Positions 18,542-29,475 of a stretch of 47,680 bases of DNA are shown here, piece by piece (position 1 is the first letter of the stretch; each line of letters starts with the position of its first letter). The stretch comes from Planctomycetota bacterium. Its GTDB lineage: Bacteria > Planctomycetota > Brocadiia > Brocadiales > Brocadiaceae. The notes beneath the pieces were generated by a model. It was not told where the DNA came from. It searched no databases and was given only the letters and a program-made list of their open reading frames with translations. The translations under genes and the position numbers were made by a program. The stretch lies in the NCBI GenBank assembly GCA_016873165.1, contig VGXV01000027.1:1-47680 (forward strand). Reading direction: 5' to 3'.

Positions 18542-21220
18542 TTATTCTATAATTATGACTAAATGTTCATCCTTCTGAAATACTTTTTGCACTAGCTGCT
18601 CCACTTCTTGCGAGGTGACTTTTTTTAGTTTTTCAGGATAGAGATCATCCTCTTCCGGCAGGTTACCGTCAAATATCTCCAGACTGATATAATACGCCTG
18701 ATTTACCCTGTCCAGCCTGCGCATGCCGCGGCGGCCTAATATCGCATTAATGGCTTTTTGCACTTCTTCCTTTTCGAATTTTTTCATGCGGATATCATTG
18801 ATTTCTTTTTTTATACCACTTATTGCACGGTCGATATTCTCAGGGCGGGTTCCCAAAGTGATCCGATACCAATGTGCATTGTTATATTCGGAGAAACCGG
18901 CGCCAATGCTGTAGGCAAGGCCTTGCTTTTCCCGCAAATTAAAGGCTAAACTATTCGAAAATAAATACTGCAGGATATCAAGGGCTGGCATTTCGTTTTT
19001 TTGTATTTCGCAGGTATTTCCCATAGAAATATAGGACTGTGCCTTTCCCATTTTTTTACGTATTGTTTTTCCGATATTTTCCTGAAGCGCAATATTTTTA
19101 ACCGGAACATTCCAGCCCACATTTCCCCATTCACCCTCAAAATTCTGCTTTATGATATTCATCGCCTTATCCACGGAAACGTTTCCGGAGACTACCAGAA
19201 TCAAATTTGCGGGATTATACATTTTCTGGTACAGAGCCTTTACATCCTCTAATGATGTTTTTTCCAGTTGATCAGGGAAACCAATCTCGCAGCCAAAACC
19301 GGTATCCTCAGCAAACAGGTTTTCGTAGAACAATCTTCGTACTTTATCCTGTATATCTGATTCTGACCTTGCGGCAAGGGAGATCACTTCTTTTTTTGCT
19401 TCCGCAAAAGGTTCCTGCGCTAACAGAGGCCGAATGACGGTTTCCGCCAGCAGTTTCATCCCCTTTTCAAAATAAAAATCGACCACTTTCAGGCGAACAT
19501 ACGCGAAGCGCGGGGAATTGTAGTAATCATCAAAATCTATATGTGGATTGTCATAGAGCTTAATCTCCGCCCCTATTTCTTCGTACGCCTTATTCAAGCC
19601 CTCCTTCGGGTAATTGCGTGTACCGCCCTCCAAAATCATCCTCTGTAATATTTCCGTTATGCCGTGTTTTCCTTTACCTTCTGCCATGCTTCGTTCTTTT
19701 GCCAGCAAGTGTATCCCTACTACCCTGCTGTCCTGATTATCCTTTATGACGACAGTCATTCCGTTCGGCAAGACTTCCTTATGGTAACTACTCTGCGAAC
19801 GTTGTGTTGTTTCCTCGCTCGCCGCAACGGGAGGCAACATTGCCGTTATAACGGGAATTTGGTCTTTCAGGTATTTCTGACACGCTTTTTGAATGGACTG
19901 CGGGGTTACGCTCATTATCCCCTCCATATACTCCTTATAAAACGCATACCCTCCCACTGCCAGATATCCGGATTTCATCATCGCGTAATAATGCAATTTT
20001 TCCTGCAAATATATTTCCTGTATCAAACGAGACGTCAACTGGGTATTTAATTCATCAGCAGGCACAGGTTGTGACGCCATATCTCTGATCGCTTGTATAA
20101 TTAAATCAATAACACGGTCAGTATCGACATTGGCAGAAAGTTCCGCCGAAATCTGCAGCGTTGAGAATTCACGATGAAAGCCCATGTCGGCGCTTATCGA
20201 ATAAAGCAAATCTTTATTTTCTTCTTTATGAAACAGTTCGTCCAAAACGGAATTATCCTTCCCGCCGAGAAACTCCGTCATCATTTGCAGTGCCTGAAAA
20301 TCTTCATCCGTTGGCGGTGGAAGCACATAACCCAGTGAGAGATACTGTCTTTCCTGAGAAAAATTCCCTACCGCATTTGCCCGAACAACCCTTAATTTTT
20401 TTGGAGAATCTATCTGAATGTTTTTTCTCTCCGGCAATTTTCCGGCAGGATATTTTCCATATTTTTCTTTCACCAATGCTATCATTTCCGAAGTGATAAA
20501 ATCACCGATGACCATCAACGTCATATTGTTAGGGACATACCATGTTTTATAATATTCAAGCACCGCATCACGTTTTAAATGCGAAATAGTGGAAACAGTT
20601 CCAAGCACGGGACGTTCGTACGGAGTATTTGCGAAAAAGGTACGCAAATAATGATTTTGCACCTGATGCGACATGTCATTTTCACTTTTTCCTATCTCTT
20701 CTATCACAATGCCCCGTTCCTTTTCGAACTTTTCTTCAGGCAATACAGAGTTAAATAACATGTCTGCCTGGATATCCATTCCCTGAGAAATGTATTCTTT
20801 CGGCATGAGGATCATAAAATTCGTGTAGTCGGTGGTTGTGTTCGCGTTGTTGTAGCCTCCGTAAAAATCCATTTCATCGTAGAGTTGTTTCTGTGTGCGT
20901 GATTTTGTGCCGTTAAAAAGAAGATGTTCGAGAAAATGAGCGCATCCGTTGGTAGAAGCATCCTCATTCCTGCTTCCTGTCTTTACAACAGTAAATGCGG
21001 TAATCATCGGGCTGGCATGGTTTTCAACCAGTATCACCTCCATGCCATTATCGAGGTAAAACACAAAAGCATTTTGTGTATCCTGAAACATTGCAGATAC
21101 TTCTTCATCAAAATCTTCAGAGTTACAATCATTTCCTCTTAATCCACACATTACTGTCAGAAGTGTAAGTATTGAGATTACAACCGTTCGAACTGTTTTT
21201 TTATATTTCATGGTATTCAT
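18542..21220 (-). CDS. M16-family zinc metalloprotease (two-domain, exported)
   Basis: This 892-residue pitrilysin-type protease has a hydrophobic N-terminal signal segment (about 8-26). The first half carries the inverted zinc motif HFLEH (His95, Glu98, His99) and a third ligand Glu175 in ERGIVIEEIGKSEND at the family's usual distance. The second half repeats the fold (from about 475, GMTVVIKDNQDSRV) but has HGITEIL where the motif would be, so it is the inactive partner, as in other fused M16 proteins. These enzymes degrade peptides in the periplasm or at the membrane. It is the last gene of the minus-strand cluster, 39 bases after the ACP gene; a functional link to the acetyl-CoA genes is not evident. 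Confidence 0.93.
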   Translation of the reverse strand: MNTMKYKKTVRTVVISILTLLTVMCGLRGNDCNSEDFDEEVSAMFQDTQNAFVFYLDNGMEVILVENHASPMITAFTVVKTGSRNEDASTNGCAHFLEHLLFNGTKSRTQKQLYDEMDFYGGYNNANTTTDYTNFMILMPKEYISQGMDIQADMLFNSVLPEEKFEKERGIVIEEIGKSENDMSHQVQNHYLRTFFANTPYERPVLGTVSTISHLKRDAVLEYYKTWYVPNNMTLMVIGDFITSEMIALVKEKYGKYPAGKLPERKNIQIDSPKKLRVVRANAVGNFSQERQYLSLGYVLPPPTDEDFQALQMMTEFLGGKDNSVLDELFHKEENKDLLYSISADMGFHREFSTLQISAELSANVDTDRVIDLIIQAIRDMASQPVPADELNTQLTSRLIQEIYLQEKLHYYAMMKSGYLAVGGYAFYKEYMEGIMSVTPQSIQKACQKYLKDQIPVITAMLPPVAASEETTQRSQSSYHKEVLPNGMTVVIKDNQDSRVVGIHLLAKERSMAEGKGKHGITEILQRMILEGGTRNYPKEGLNKAYEEIGAEIKLYDNPHIDFDDYYNSPRFAYVRLKVVDFYFEKGMKLLAETVIRPLLAQEPFAEAKKEVISLAARSESDIQDKVRRLFYENLFAEDTGFGCEIGFPDQLEKTSLEDVKALYQKMYNPANLILVVSGNVSVDKAMNIIKQNFEGEWGNVGWNVPVKNIALQENIGKTIRKKMGKAQSYISMGNTCEIQKNEMPALDILQYLFSNSLAFNLREKQGLAYSIGAGFSEYNNAHWYRITLGTRPENIDRAISGIKKEINDIRMKKFEKEEVQKAINAILGRRGMRRLDRVNQAYYISLEIFDGNLPEEDDLYPEKLKKVTSQEVEQLVQKVFQKDEHLVIIIE

Positions 21221-21259
21221 AATAATTATTGATTAGTTTCATAGAATCATACTGAGTAA

Positions 21260-21505
21260 TTAACCCATTCGCGCAGAGAGATATCTAATAATACCCTCAA
21301 TTGTGGAAAGTTTCCCGTAATCGGCCTCAGGAATTTCTATACCAATCTCCTCATTAATAGCGATCAGGAATTGAAGAAAGTCATAAGAGTCGATATCCAA
21401 TTCTTCACGAATATTTGCATTTTCCGGTAATTCTCCAAGATCAGCTTCGGGAGCAATTTTTGTTAAATGTTTATTGATAATTTCCCTGATATTTTTTTCC
21501 GTCAT
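21260..21505 (-). CDS. Acyl carrier protein, dehydrogenase-operon type
   Basis: This 81-residue four-helix acyl carrier protein has phosphopantetheine attachment at Ser40 in IDSYDFLQF, where most ACPs have DSL. It is acidic as expected. It overlaps the E2 gene by four bases, so it is made with the dehydrogenase rather than with fatty-acid genes. Inference: it may accept or carry the acyl product of the complex or of the adjacent AMP-forming ligase. It could also simply be an extra ACP for lipid or polyketide use. Confidence in family is high, in role low. Confidence 0.88.
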   Translation of the reverse strand: MTEKNIREIINKHLTKIAPEADLGELPENANIREELDIDSYDFLQFLIAINEEIGIEIPEADYGKLSTIEGIIRYLSARMG

Positions 21506-22734
21506 AGCATTGATACCTCCTGCAAATATCGTTTCATCGACCCTAAAAATTGCGCGCCGCGATTCCCGTCAGTCGCACGATGGTCAGCCGCCAGCGTTGC
21601 CGATAAAATTCTTCTGATTCCCAGCATCCCGTTCTCCGCCCAAGGCATTTCCGAAATCCTGCCAAAACCAACCAACGCCACCTGAGGCGGATAAATAACT
21701 CCATAGACGGTTTCCACCCCTAAATCGCCAAGACTTGTAACCGTAACCGTAGCATCTGTCATTTCCGAACTTCGAAGCCGCCCGGCACGGGTGCGTGCAA
21801 TAAGATCGCTCATTGCCGCCATTAATTCATCAATGCTTTTTTTATCGACATTGTGAATCGCAGGAACAACCAATCCGCCTTGCCGAAGCGATATGGCAAA
21901 TCCGATGTGTATTTCATCTTTCATCTGATGGCGCTCATCAATCCAATAACCATTCAACCCGGGAACGTCTTTAAGGGCACGTGCGACAGCTTTTAACAAA
22001 AGAACCGCAGGTAAAAGACGTTCCTTTATCGATCGTTTCTGATTTTCCGCTTCAAGCCATTGAAGCGCGCGGGTCATATCAATACGGGTTTCAAGATAAT
22101 AATGCGGAATATCCCTGTTAGACCGGGACATTGCCGCCGCTATCGCCCGACGCATACCGGCCTGATATTCAACCTCTTTCGGCATCTTCGCCTTTTCCGT
22201 CACAGGTATTTTCTTTTTCAACTCTCTTTCCTTTGCCGCTTTTTCCACATCAGCGCGATTTATTATCCCATCGGCACCAGACCCTTGTATCGTACTTACA
22301 TCAATGTTAAGCTCCTCAGCCAATTTCCGTGCCAATGGAGATACTTTAAAATGCTTTTTCCCTTCTAATACTTCAGGAAGTGGAGGAACAGGTTTTTCCT
22401 GAACAAGAACCTTCTCTGGTTCCAGTTTTAACGCTGTTTCTTTTTTCTCTATTACCTGTCCTTCTACAATCTTCTCCTCTTTAGTTTCCGAAGGTTCTTT
22501 CATGGAACTAATAATCGCCAGGACTGTGCCAACAGGAACATTTTTTCCCTCCGGCACAATGATCTTATCAACGACTCCTTCCTCAAATACTTCAATTTCA
22601 ATAATCCCCTTGTCTGCCTCTACCACGGCAATGATATCGCCCCGTTTAATGAAATCGCCCGGTTTCACTTTCCATTCAATGAGTGTAGCTGCCTTCATAT
22701 CAGCGCCCAGGCTCGGCATACAAAACTCAGCCAT
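21502..22734 (-). CDS. pdhC: 2-oxoacid dehydrogenase E2, dihydrolipoamide acyltransferase
   Basis: This 410-residue E2 core enzyme transfers acyl groups from lipoate to CoA. The single lipoyl domain (1-80) has Lys42 in EADKGIIE. A charged linker is followed by the peripheral subunit-binding domain (about 131-170, [13 protein letters not shown]). The catalytic domain ends with His385 and Asp389 in [10 protein letters not shown], the acyltransferase active site. E1alpha and E1beta overlap upstream and an ACP overlaps downstream. Substrate is most likely pyruvate given the neighbouring acetyl-CoA synthetase, but acetoin or a branched oxoacid cannot be excluded. Confidence 0.92.
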   Translation of the reverse strand: MAEFCMPSLGADMKAATLIEWKVKPGDFIKRGDIIAVVEADKGIIEIEVFEEGVVDKIIVPEGKNVPVGTVLAIISSMKEPSETKEEKIVEGQVIEKKETALKLEPEKVLVQEKPVPPLPEVLEGKKHFKVSPLARKLAEELNIDVSTIQGSGADGIINRADVEKAAKERELKKKIPVTEKAKMPKEVEYQAGMRRAIAAAMSRSNRDIPHYYLETRIDMTRALQWLEAENQKRSIKERLLPAVLLLKAVARALKDVPGLNGYWIDERHQMKDEIHIGFAISLRQGGLVVPAIHNVDKKSIDELMAAMSDLIARTRAGRLRSSEMTDATVTVTSLGDLGVETVYGVIYPPQVALVGFGRISEMPWAENGMLGIRRILSATLAADHRATDGNRGAQFLGSMKRYLQEVSML

Positions 22735-23731
22735 TTTTTCTTACCATCCTTTTCACGGTTGTTACAATTGTCTCCGTTTGCGGCAATGCGGCCTGTTCCA
22801 GATGACTTGCATAGGGCATTGGCACTTCGGCAGTGCAAATGCGCTCAACAGGACAATCCAACTCATAAAACACCCCTTCCATAATACGGGCGCTCACTTC
22901 GGCTGAAATACTCCCGCTGCGCCATCCCTCGTCTACGATAAGAGCCCGGTGTGTTTTGGCAACCGAAGAGAGATATGCCGCATCGTCCAGCGGACGCAAT
23001 GTACGAAGATCAATAACCTCCGCGCTAATGCCGCTTTTTTCCAGAATATCCGCGGCATCCAATACTTTATACAGACTCGCCCCATACGTAATAATCGTTA
23101 TATCATTTCCTTGTCGGCATATACGGGCATGGTCAATATCCACCGCGCCCGCGTCAACTGATAATTCTCCTTCCCTGTTATAGAGCGTGGAATTTTCAAA
23201 TATAAGAACAGGATCAGGGTCCGCAAGGGCAGTCCACAACATGCCACGCGCATCTTCGAGGGTAGCGGGAGTAAGCACTTTAATGCCGGGAATATGTGCA
23301 TACCACCCTTCCAGACTATGAGAATGCTGAGCTGCCAACTGTTTCCCTCCCCCTGTTGCCATGCGTATAACGAGAGGCACGTTGAATAAGCCACCGGACA
23401 TGTGTAAATACGTTGCCGCGGTGTTAAGTATCTGGTCTGCAGCAAGGAGACTGAAATTTACCGTCATAATTTCAACGATGGGACGCATACCGCCAAGCGC
23501 CGCCCCTATACCGGCTCCTACAAATGTTGATTCAGATAATGGCGTATCGCGTATCCGTTCAGGGCCGAATTCCTCAAGCAAGCCTTTGCTTACGGCAAAA
23601 CAACCTCCATACCGCCCAACATCTTCCCCCATCAAAAAAACCCTCTCGTCCCTGCGCATCGCTTCCCTGATAGCCTCCCTAATCGCATCTCTGTAAGTAG
23701 TTTTCACCGTTTCTCGTGTTTTCCCGTTCAT
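22727..23731 (-). CDS. pdhB: 2-oxoacid dehydrogenase E1 component, beta subunit
   Basis: This 334-residue E1beta pairs with E1alpha to decarboxylate a 2-oxoacid with thiamine diphosphate and reductively acylate E2. Family features include [20 protein letters not shown], the [20 protein letters not shown] loop and the C-terminal [13 protein letters not shown]. Length and sequence fit pyruvate or acetoin dehydrogenase E1beta. It overlaps E1alpha by 4 bases and E2 by 8 bases, so the three are translationally coupled. Confidence 0.93.
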   Translation of the reverse strand: MNGKTRETVKTTYRDAIREAIREAMRRDERVFLMGEDVGRYGGCFAVSKGLLEEFGPERIRDTPLSESTFVGAGIGAALGGMRPIVEIMTVNFSLLAADQILNTAATYLHMSGGLFNVPLVIRMATGGGKQLAAQHSHSLEGWYAHIPGIKVLTPATLEDARGMLWTALADPDPVLIFENSTLYNREGELSVDAGAVDIDHARICRQGNDITIITYGASLYKVLDAADILEKSGISAEVIDLRTLRPLDDAAYLSSVAKTHRALIVDEGWRSGSISAEVSARIMEGVFYELDCPVERICTAEVPMPYASHLEQAALPQTETIVTTVKRMVRKNG

Positions 23732-24735
23732 GTTCTCTTTCTCTCCGAATAGACAAACCGGGTTAAATCTTCAACAGGTTCCCATGTTCCCGCTTCAGCG
23801 AACGCCACCGCATCGTTAACTTCCTTTTCCACTTTCATTTCCAATTCTTTTATGTTTTCATCATTTATCAGGCCCTGCTTTATTAAACGATGCGCAAATG
23901 TATCGATAGGATCGCGCTTTTTCCATTCTTCCACCTCTTCCTTTGTCCGGTAAAGCTGAGGATCAAACATCGAATGCGCGCGAAACCGGTACGTGCGAAA
24001 TTCCAGAAAATACGGTCCTTTACCACCTCTGACATATTCAACCGCTTCTTTTGCTGCGGACTCAACAGCCAGAATATCCATCCCGTCAACAGATGCAGAG
24101 GCAACAGCGTAACTTTCCGCTTTTTTTGACAAATCCGCCACAGAATGCGAATATCTCAATGCCGTGCCCATAGCATACAGATTATTTTCACAGAAAAACA
24201 AGACAGGGAGTTTCCAGAGCGCGGCAAGGTTTAATGATTCATGAAATTCCCCTTCCGCGACAGCCCCGTCTCCGAAGAGACAACACGTAACATTCTTTTT
24301 GCCCTGCATCTTGTCTGCAAGGGCCAAACCTACCGCCACAGGAAGCCCGCATCCGACAATGGCATTTCCTCCGTAAAAACGCGTTTTCGCGTCGAACAAG
24401 TGCATAGAACCGCCGCGGCCTCTGCTGCATCCCTCCTGTTTTCCATACATTTCCGCCATAATAGCGCCGGCGCTAATTCCACGCGCCAATGCCTGCCCGT
24501 GTTCGCGATAGGTTGCAACAATCGCATCTTCCGGTTTGAGCGACTGCATTACACCGACGGCCACCGCTTCCTCTCCATTGTATAAATGCAAAAAGCCTCT
24601 GATCTTCATTGCACTGTAAAGTTCCGCCGATTTATCTTCAAAACGGCGAATAAGCAACATCTGATACAACAAATGCAAAGCGTGTTCACGACTAATTTTA
24701 TCTGTTTCTTTTTGAGTTGTTTCCTGTTTATTCAT
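23728..24735 (-). CDS. pdhA: 2-oxoacid dehydrogenase E1 component, alpha subunit
   Basis: This 335-residue E1alpha carries the thiamine-diphosphate motif [19 protein letters not shown] followed by NN (about 155-187) and the conserved [16 protein letters not shown] phosphorylation-loop region. [11 protein letters not shown] is typical of PdhA/AcoA. It begins with ATGA overlapping the acetyl-CoA synthetase gene by 4 bases. It works with the next gene product as an alpha2beta2 heterotetramer in the cytoplasm. Confidence 0.93.
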   Translation of the reverse strand: MNKQETTQKETDKISREHALHLLYQMLLIRRFEDKSAELYSAMKIRGFLHLYNGEEAVAVGVMQSLKPEDAIVATYREHGQALARGISAGAIMAEMYGKQEGCSRGRGGSMHLFDAKTRFYGGNAIVGCGLPVAVGLALADKMQGKKNVTCCLFGDGAVAEGEFHESLNLAALWKLPVLFFCENNLYAMGTALRYSHSVADLSKKAESYAVASASVDGMDILAVESAAKEAVEYVRGGKGPYFLEFRTYRFRAHSMFDPQLYRTKEEVEEWKKRDPIDTFAHRLIKQGLINDENIKELEMKVEKEVNDAVAFAEAGTWEPVEDLTRFVYSERKRT

Positions 24736-26492
24736 GAATCAGACTCCAACGTTGAAATATCTCCCTCGGGAAGACCGAGTTCGCGTGCTTTGAGCAGTCG
24801 CCGCATAATCTTACCGCTGCGGGTCTTTGGCAGATTATTTACAAAATCAATTTGTTTCGGGGCAACGGCAGAGCCTAACTTTTTCCGCGCAAATCCCATA
24901 ATATCCGGACGCAACTTTTCATCCTGTGCTATACCCGGCTTTAAACAGACAAATGCCTTAACAATCTCGCCAATTAACGGATCAGGCACCCCTATAACAC
25001 CCGCTTCCGCTACTGCAGGATGTTCCATCAATACACTTTCCACCTCAAACGGCCCCACCATATGTCCTGAGGTCTTAATAATATCGTCCGCCCGTCCGAC
25101 AAACCAGAAGTAACCGTCTGCGTCTCTCTTCGCAAGATCACCCGTTATATACCATCCGTCTGCAAAACACTTTTTGTATCTTTCCTCATCATGCAGATAC
25201 CCTCTGAACATCGAAGGCCATCCTGTTTTGAGCGCAAGGTCGCCTTCAACTCCCGGTTTATCGGCAATTTTTACCGAATTTTTATTTGTACGTTTCACTA
25301 TTGCTGCTTCTATGCCGGGCAAAGGGCGTCCCATAGATCCTGGACGAATATCCATAGAGGCATAATTTGCAATCATAATTCCGCCTGTCTCCGTCTGCCA
25401 CCAGTTATCATGGATCGGCAATCCCAGTGTTTGCTGCCCCCATTTCACCACTTCCGGATTAAGGGGTTCTCCCACACTATGAATAATACGCAGGCTGCGT
25501 AAGTTATATTGCCTGAGTGGTTCTATCTCCATACGCATCAATCTCCGTAACGCTGTCGGTGCAGTGTACCATATATTTACCTTTTGTTCTTCCAGGATAC
25601 GGAACCATCGTTCAGCGTCAAAATCAGCCTCGTCAATTATGCTTGTTATTCCGTGGGTTAACGGGGCAATTATTCCATACGAAGTGCCCGTCACCCAGCC
25701 GGGATCAGCAGTGCACCAGAATATATCACCGGGATGAAAATCGAGGACATATTTCCCTGTCATGTAGTGGGTAAGCACCGCTTTGTGCACATGAATTGCG
25801 CCTTTTGGCATGCCGGTAGTGCCGCTGGTAAAATGCAAAAGCGCCATATCTTCAGGATCAGTTTGCGGAATGGCAAATCGATCTGATGCATTTGCCATTT
25901 GTTTTGGCAAAGACAAAACTCCCTCATCAGCATCCTCTCCTGCATCTGCAAGAAGGATATGTTTCAGTTCAGGAAGACTTTTCCTTACATCAGAAACCTT
26001 CTGAGTGTAAAGTTTCTGAGTAGTTACCAGAACCCTTGCATCACCCTTATTAAGACGCTGTCGTATCGGTTCCGGCCCAAACGCGGAAAATAAAGGACAA
26101 AATACGCTTGCATTTTTCAATGTGCCCAGCGCCGCAATATAAAGTTCCGGTATGCGCCCTGCCAGAACAAATACGCGGTCGCCTTTTGTAACATTTAATT
26201 TTCTCAATACGTTGGCAAACTGATTGCTTTGAGAATGAAGGTTTTGATATGAATAGTCCTGAATTGTGCCATTTTTGCCAAGCCACCTGATTGCCAGATG
26301 ATTGCCAAGCCGACCCACAGCATGACGCACCACTGCTTCATAGGCAATATTTATCCCTGTGTCATCAGGCAGTCCATCTATCTCATTAAGAATTGATTCC
26401 CATGAAAACGAAGCACAGGTTGTGTCATAGTCAGAAAGGTTTGGTCTGACATTCCATTGATCGAAAGATTTTTTGACTGGCTTCCCATCCAT
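24732..26492 (-). CDS. acsA: Acetyl-CoA synthetase, AMP-forming (AcsA-like)
   Basis: This 586-residue adenylate-forming ligase activates acetate or a short fatty acid with ATP and CoA. The P-loop is [14 protein letters not shown], followed by [13 protein letters not shown], the acyl-pocket and AMP motif [10 protein letters not shown], the hinge motif [20 protein letters not shown] and the catalytic lysine region TRSGKIMRR near the C-terminus, whose lysine is the usual acetylation target. The sequence resembles Bacillus AcsA. It heads the acetyl-CoA module (AcsA, E1alpha, E1beta, E2, ACP), with overlapping genes, so acetate activation and oxidative decarboxylation are co-expressed. Confidence 0.9.
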   Translation of the reverse strand: MDGKPVKKSFDQWNVRPNLSDYDTTCASFSWESILNEIDGLPDDTGINIAYEAVVRHAVGRLGNHLAIRWLGKNGTIQDYSYQNLHSQSNQFANVLRKLNVTKGDRVFVLAGRIPELYIAALGTLKNASVFCPLFSAFGPEPIRQRLNKGDARVLVTTQKLYTQKVSDVRKSLPELKHILLADAGEDADEGVLSLPKQMANASDRFAIPQTDPEDMALLHFTSGTTGMPKGAIHVHKAVLTHYMTGKYVLDFHPGDIFWCTADPGWVTGTSYGIIAPLTHGITSIIDEADFDAERWFRILEEQKVNIWYTAPTALRRLMRMEIEPLRQYNLRSLRIIHSVGEPLNPEVVKWGQQTLGLPIHDNWWQTETGGIMIANYASMDIRPGSMGRPLPGIEAAIVKRTNKNSVKIADKPGVEGDLALKTGWPSMFRGYLHDEERYKKCFADGWYITGDLAKRDADGYFWFVGRADDIIKTSGHMVGPFEVESVLMEHPAVAEAGVIGVPDPLIGEIVKAFVCLKPGIAQDEKLRPDIMGFARKKLGSAVAPKQIDFVNNLPKTRSGKIMRRLLKARELGLPEGDISTLESDS

Positions 26493-26538
26493 TGAATTTC
26501 TTTTAATATCAAATGTTTCTCTGTATTTTCTATTTTTA

Positions 26539-27099
26539 TCATGAAATAAATTTCATTTCTATAGGCATTTTACTTATTTTTTCATATAACTTCCCCATAT
26601 ACCGTATCGGCCACCAATCGTACAAAAATATCTGGATAGGACGCCACATAGCAACCCAACCGCTAATAAGGAATCCTTCGTTAATAATTTGCATCAGCAT
26701 CCCGTTCCCAAAACGATCAATAATTTCGCCTGTGCTGATACAAAAAAACAAAAACATAACACCGATTAACAAAGAAATGCGTCCCCTTTTAAGGACAAAA
26801 CGCAATTCCTTGTTAAAAGTATTGAAACGATAATTAAAATAATTATGAATTGCTTCCGGCAGGATATGTATCGCTTCATCTTTTGAACTTTCAGGCAAAT
26901 AAATTACCAATTTAAGCGCAGTATCAAGAGAAAATTCCCGAACGGATTCAACAATATACGCTTCGGCATCATCATCGATATCTTTTTCCCTGAAAGGGGC
27001 AGGATCAAATGTATTGAATAATTGCCTGACTTCTTTTAACTTTATTTCTATGAGAAATGAACCATTTTCACGTTTGTAGCGGGTTTCTATGTTTTTCAT
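26539..27099 (-). CDS. Conserved membrane protein of unknown function
   Basis: This 186-residue protein has a soluble N-terminal half with the motif [19 protein letters not shown] (31-49). Two membrane segments follow (about 106-125 and 138-160), and the C-terminal tail is basic. The [16 protein letters not shown] pattern recurs in a family of small bacterial membrane proteins without assigned function. It lies 13 bases downstream of the DJ-1 gene and 46 bases upstream of acsA, in the same direction, so it is probably in the same transcript. I assign no function. Confidence 0.75.
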   Translation of the reverse strand: MKNIETRYKRENGSFLIEIKLKEVRQLFNTFDPAPFREKDIDDDAEAYIVESVREFSLDTALKLVIYLPESSKDEAIHILPEAIHNYFNYRFNTFNKELRFVLKRGRISLLIGVMFLFFCISTGEIIDRFGNGMLMQIINEGFLISGWVAMWRPIQIFLYDWWPIRYMGKLYEKISKMPIEMKFIS

Positions 27100-27112
27100 A
27101 TATCAACTTATC

Positions 27113-27694
27113 CTAAGGTTCTATCCTGGTGCCAAGCATTTTCAAATATTTTTGAAGCCATTCCGGATGTGCAGGCCATGCCGGAGCAGTAACCATATTA
27201 CCTTCGGCATACGCATTTTCCATCCCGATTTTCACATACTTCCCTCCGGCTGTGACAATATCCGGCTCAACTGCCGGATATGCGGAACATGATCTTCCTT
27301 TCACAACACCTGCGGCTATTAACACCTGAATGCCATGACAAATCGCAGCAATCGGTTTGTTTTTATCTGCAAAATGTCTGACACAATCGATCACCTTTTC
27401 ATTCAGCCTGATATATTCAGGGGCTCGTCCTCCGGGTATGACTAACGCGTCATAGTCCTCCGCCTTTATCCGGTCAAAATTCGCATTGAGCACAAAATTA
27501 TGCCCCGGTTTCTCGCTATAGGTTTGATCCCCTTCGAAATCGTGAATTGCGGTACGCACAATATCCCCCTCCTTTTTCCCCGGACACACCGCATGAACAA
27601 TATGCCCTACCATCTTCAATGCCTGAAAAGGAACCATTGCTTCATAATCCTCGACAAAATCTCCAACGATCATTAATATTTTCTTCACACTCAT
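27113..27694 (-). CDS. DJ-1/PfpI family protein
   Basis: This 193-residue class I glutamine-amidotransferase-like fold has the nucleophile elbow Cys119-His120 in AAICHGIQVL, the YDALVIPGG segment and the Glu of GDFVEDYE near the N-terminus, as in PfpI/YhbO proteins. Family members act as glyoxalase III-like or protein/nucleotide deglycases or as chaperones. ATG at 27694 (MSVKKILMIVGDFVED) is preferred because the fold starts there and ACGGATC precedes it; an upstream extension to 27751 looks untranslated. Confidence 0.87.
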   Translation of the reverse strand: MSVKKILMIVGDFVEDYEAMVPFQALKMVGHIVHAVCPGKKEGDIVRTAIHDFEGDQTYSEKPGHNFVLNANFDRIKAEDYDALVIPGGRAPEYIRLNEKVIDCVRHFADKNKPIAAICHGIQVLIAAGVVKGRSCSAYPAVEPDIVTAGGKYVKIGMENAYAEGNMVTAPAWPAHPEWLQKYLKMLGTRIEP

Positions 27695-27756
27695 TTTGAT
27701 CCGTTTCCCGATGTAATACATTAAATTATTTACTATCACATTTAAAGTCATTATTT

Positions 27757-28572
27757 TTATAAAAGAGCGGTATTTCTCGCAAATTCTACAAATAAATCTA
27801 TCGCCTTATGCTGTTTTTTGGCAAAGCCATTCCCTCCCCATCTCCAGGGCACATCGTTTTCAAGGTCATGTGTATCAGAAACAATAAGCATGCATATCGC
27901 AGGTATTTTATGATATCCGGCAACAGTCAGCAAAGCAGACGCCTCCATATCCACACCGATAATGCCCCTTTTTCTCCAGGAAAGTTCTTTTGTTTTTGTT
28001 TGTCTGAATACCGCGTCAGTGCTGACCGTCTTTCCAAAAACGACATTACTTATTCCCGTTTTGGAAAGATAGTCTTTCAATTCACACAGCAAATCATCAT
28101 GAGGATAAGCATTAATTTCAGATGTTGCATAATGATGGGAAGCGCCTTCTTCCCTGACAATTTCTGTCGGAATTACAATATCACCCACTTCCAATTCTTT
28201 TCCCACCCCCCCGCACAGTCCAAATACAAAAAGACACCTGCATCCCAATACCACCGCTATTTCAAGTGCGCATACGGCAGCAGGAGCGCCGAATCCTCCT
28301 TGTATAAAAGAAACAGCATTTTTGCCTTCAGCAGTATATATATCGGGTTTTGCAAAAAACCCCGGCAGCGTAAAAACACCTTTTTTAGCCTTAAATTTCT
28401 TCCTTACAAAAGGAATGCCTGCGTCCGTTTCAAACAATACCAATCGTTCCGCAATTTTCGCAGAGTTCCTCAGATCAACAGGCCAATTGCTCAAACAGTC
28501 AGCGGGTGAAATCACACAACGTGAATCATCGCTCTTGTCAAACCAATCTCCTGCAAAACTTTCTCCTGCCAT
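27757..28572 (-). CDS. Nucleoside phosphorylase (PNP/UDP family)
   Basis: This 271-residue member of the phosphorylase superfamily cleaves a purine or pyrimidine nucleoside with phosphate. Visible signatures are FGLCGGVGKELEVGDIVIP, HHYATSEINAYP and the ribose-binding GVDMEASALLTVA. SDTHD near the C-terminus supplies the catalytic Asp typical of purine-type members. Sequence alone does not fix the base preference; uridine or methylthioadenosine phosphorylase activity is possible. It lies 35 bases downstream of the START-domain gene and upstream of the DJ-1 gene. Confidence 0.85.
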   Translation of the reverse strand: MAGESFAGDWFDKSDDSRCVISPADCLSNWPVDLRNSAKIAERLVLFETDAGIPFVRKKFKAKKGVFTLPGFFAKPDIYTAEGKNAVSFIQGGFGAPAAVCALEIAVVLGCRCLFVFGLCGGVGKELEVGDIVIPTEIVREEGASHHYATSEINAYPHDDLLCELKDYLSKTGISNVVFGKTVSTDAVFRQTKTKELSWRKRGIIGVDMEASALLTVAGYHKIPAICMLIVSDTHDLENDVPWRWGGNGFAKKQHKAIDLFVEFARNTALL

Positions 28573-28607
28573 ATTTTTTCCGATAGAAAAGCATTGTAAA
28601 TAAGGCG

Positions 28608-29285
28608 TTATTCAAAAATACTTTTTACCAATGGGTCTATTTTAAAAAGAGGTCTTTTTAATTCTCTTCGAATGCCATTGATGGTATTCACCGGCCACTT
28701 TTTTTGAATGCTGTTTACCAGCCATTTGGGAATCAAGCCTTTCGGGTCTGCTAATATTTCAATCGTAAGATGTGTTTTCATATCATTTTCAACGGATTTC
28801 AGCACATATCTGCCATGCTTTAATTCTCCGCGAACAATTGTTTTTGTCCGTGGCACTTCCGAATCTCCGGCAGAACTAAGATTAATAATTACCGTTTTCT
28901 TATCATCCAACTGCACTGCTTCGGCAAGAAAGATAAATTCTCTCTGTGCCACAGGCCAGGGGGGAACCGTGCGGTGATATTCGATTCGCTTTTTGGGAGA
29001 ATATTCCTTTATTATCTTTGACTCCGCAAGGTAGTGCACCCATTCCGTTTTCCTCTCCATATCACAAAGAACCGTCATTACCTTGACAACCGGTGCATCG
29101 ATTACGGCAGTTCCCTTAAAAGCAACAACAGGATAATCCTTTATAATTCCTTTGTATACCTGAACTCCGTCTTTTTCTGAAAATATCTTCCATTCAATGC
29201 CTAAACCCTGAATATCCGCAGCAACTCCATTGATTAAGAGACCGAAAACAACAATGATTATAAAGATATTTATCCAGCGCTTCAT
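28608..29285 (-). CDS. Exported START-domain (lipid-binding) protein
   Basis: This 225-residue protein has a signal peptide (MKRWINIFIIIVVFGLLING, cleaved around VAA) followed by a START/StAR-like domain. Typical segments are VQVYKGIIKDYPVVAFKG, IDAPVVKVMTVLCDMERKTEW and the aromatic-rich VPPWPVAQREFIFLAEA. START domains bind a hydrophobic ligand in a deep cavity; a periplasmic sterol or hopanoid-like lipid is an inference only. It is the first gene of the ten-gene minus-strand cluster, and the sequence upstream is a repeat island. Confidence 0.85.
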   Translation of the reverse strand: MKRWINIFIIIVVFGLLINGVAADIQGLGIEWKIFSEKDGVQVYKGIIKDYPVVAFKGTAVIDAPVVKVMTVLCDMERKTEWVHYLAESKIIKEYSPKKRIEYHRTVPPWPVAQREFIFLAEAVQLDDKKTVIINLSSAGDSEVPRTKTIVRGELKHGRYVLKSVENDMKTHLTIEILADPKGLIPKWLVNSIQKKWPVNTINGIRRELKRPLFKIDPLVKSIFE

Positions 29286-29475
29286 AGCCAGGTCTTCCCA
29301 TAACTGTACAATACAAGCATCATCTTATTAGTAATATAATACATAATATTAAAAACATCCACCTTGTTTTCACCATGCCACTCTTTATATCGGAAGCATT
29401 CCCAGATTTTTGCAAATCCATCATTCTTGTTATGAGAAGCGAAGCTTCTCAAGCAATTACGTTCCAAAGCCGGAG

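Noticed and set aside
27808-28509. 233-codon reading frame on the plus strand opposite the nucleoside phosphorylase
   Set aside because: It lies entirely antisense to a clear enzyme gene, has no recognisable domain or ribosome-binding site, and its Cys/His/Phe-rich composition is typical of a shadow frame.
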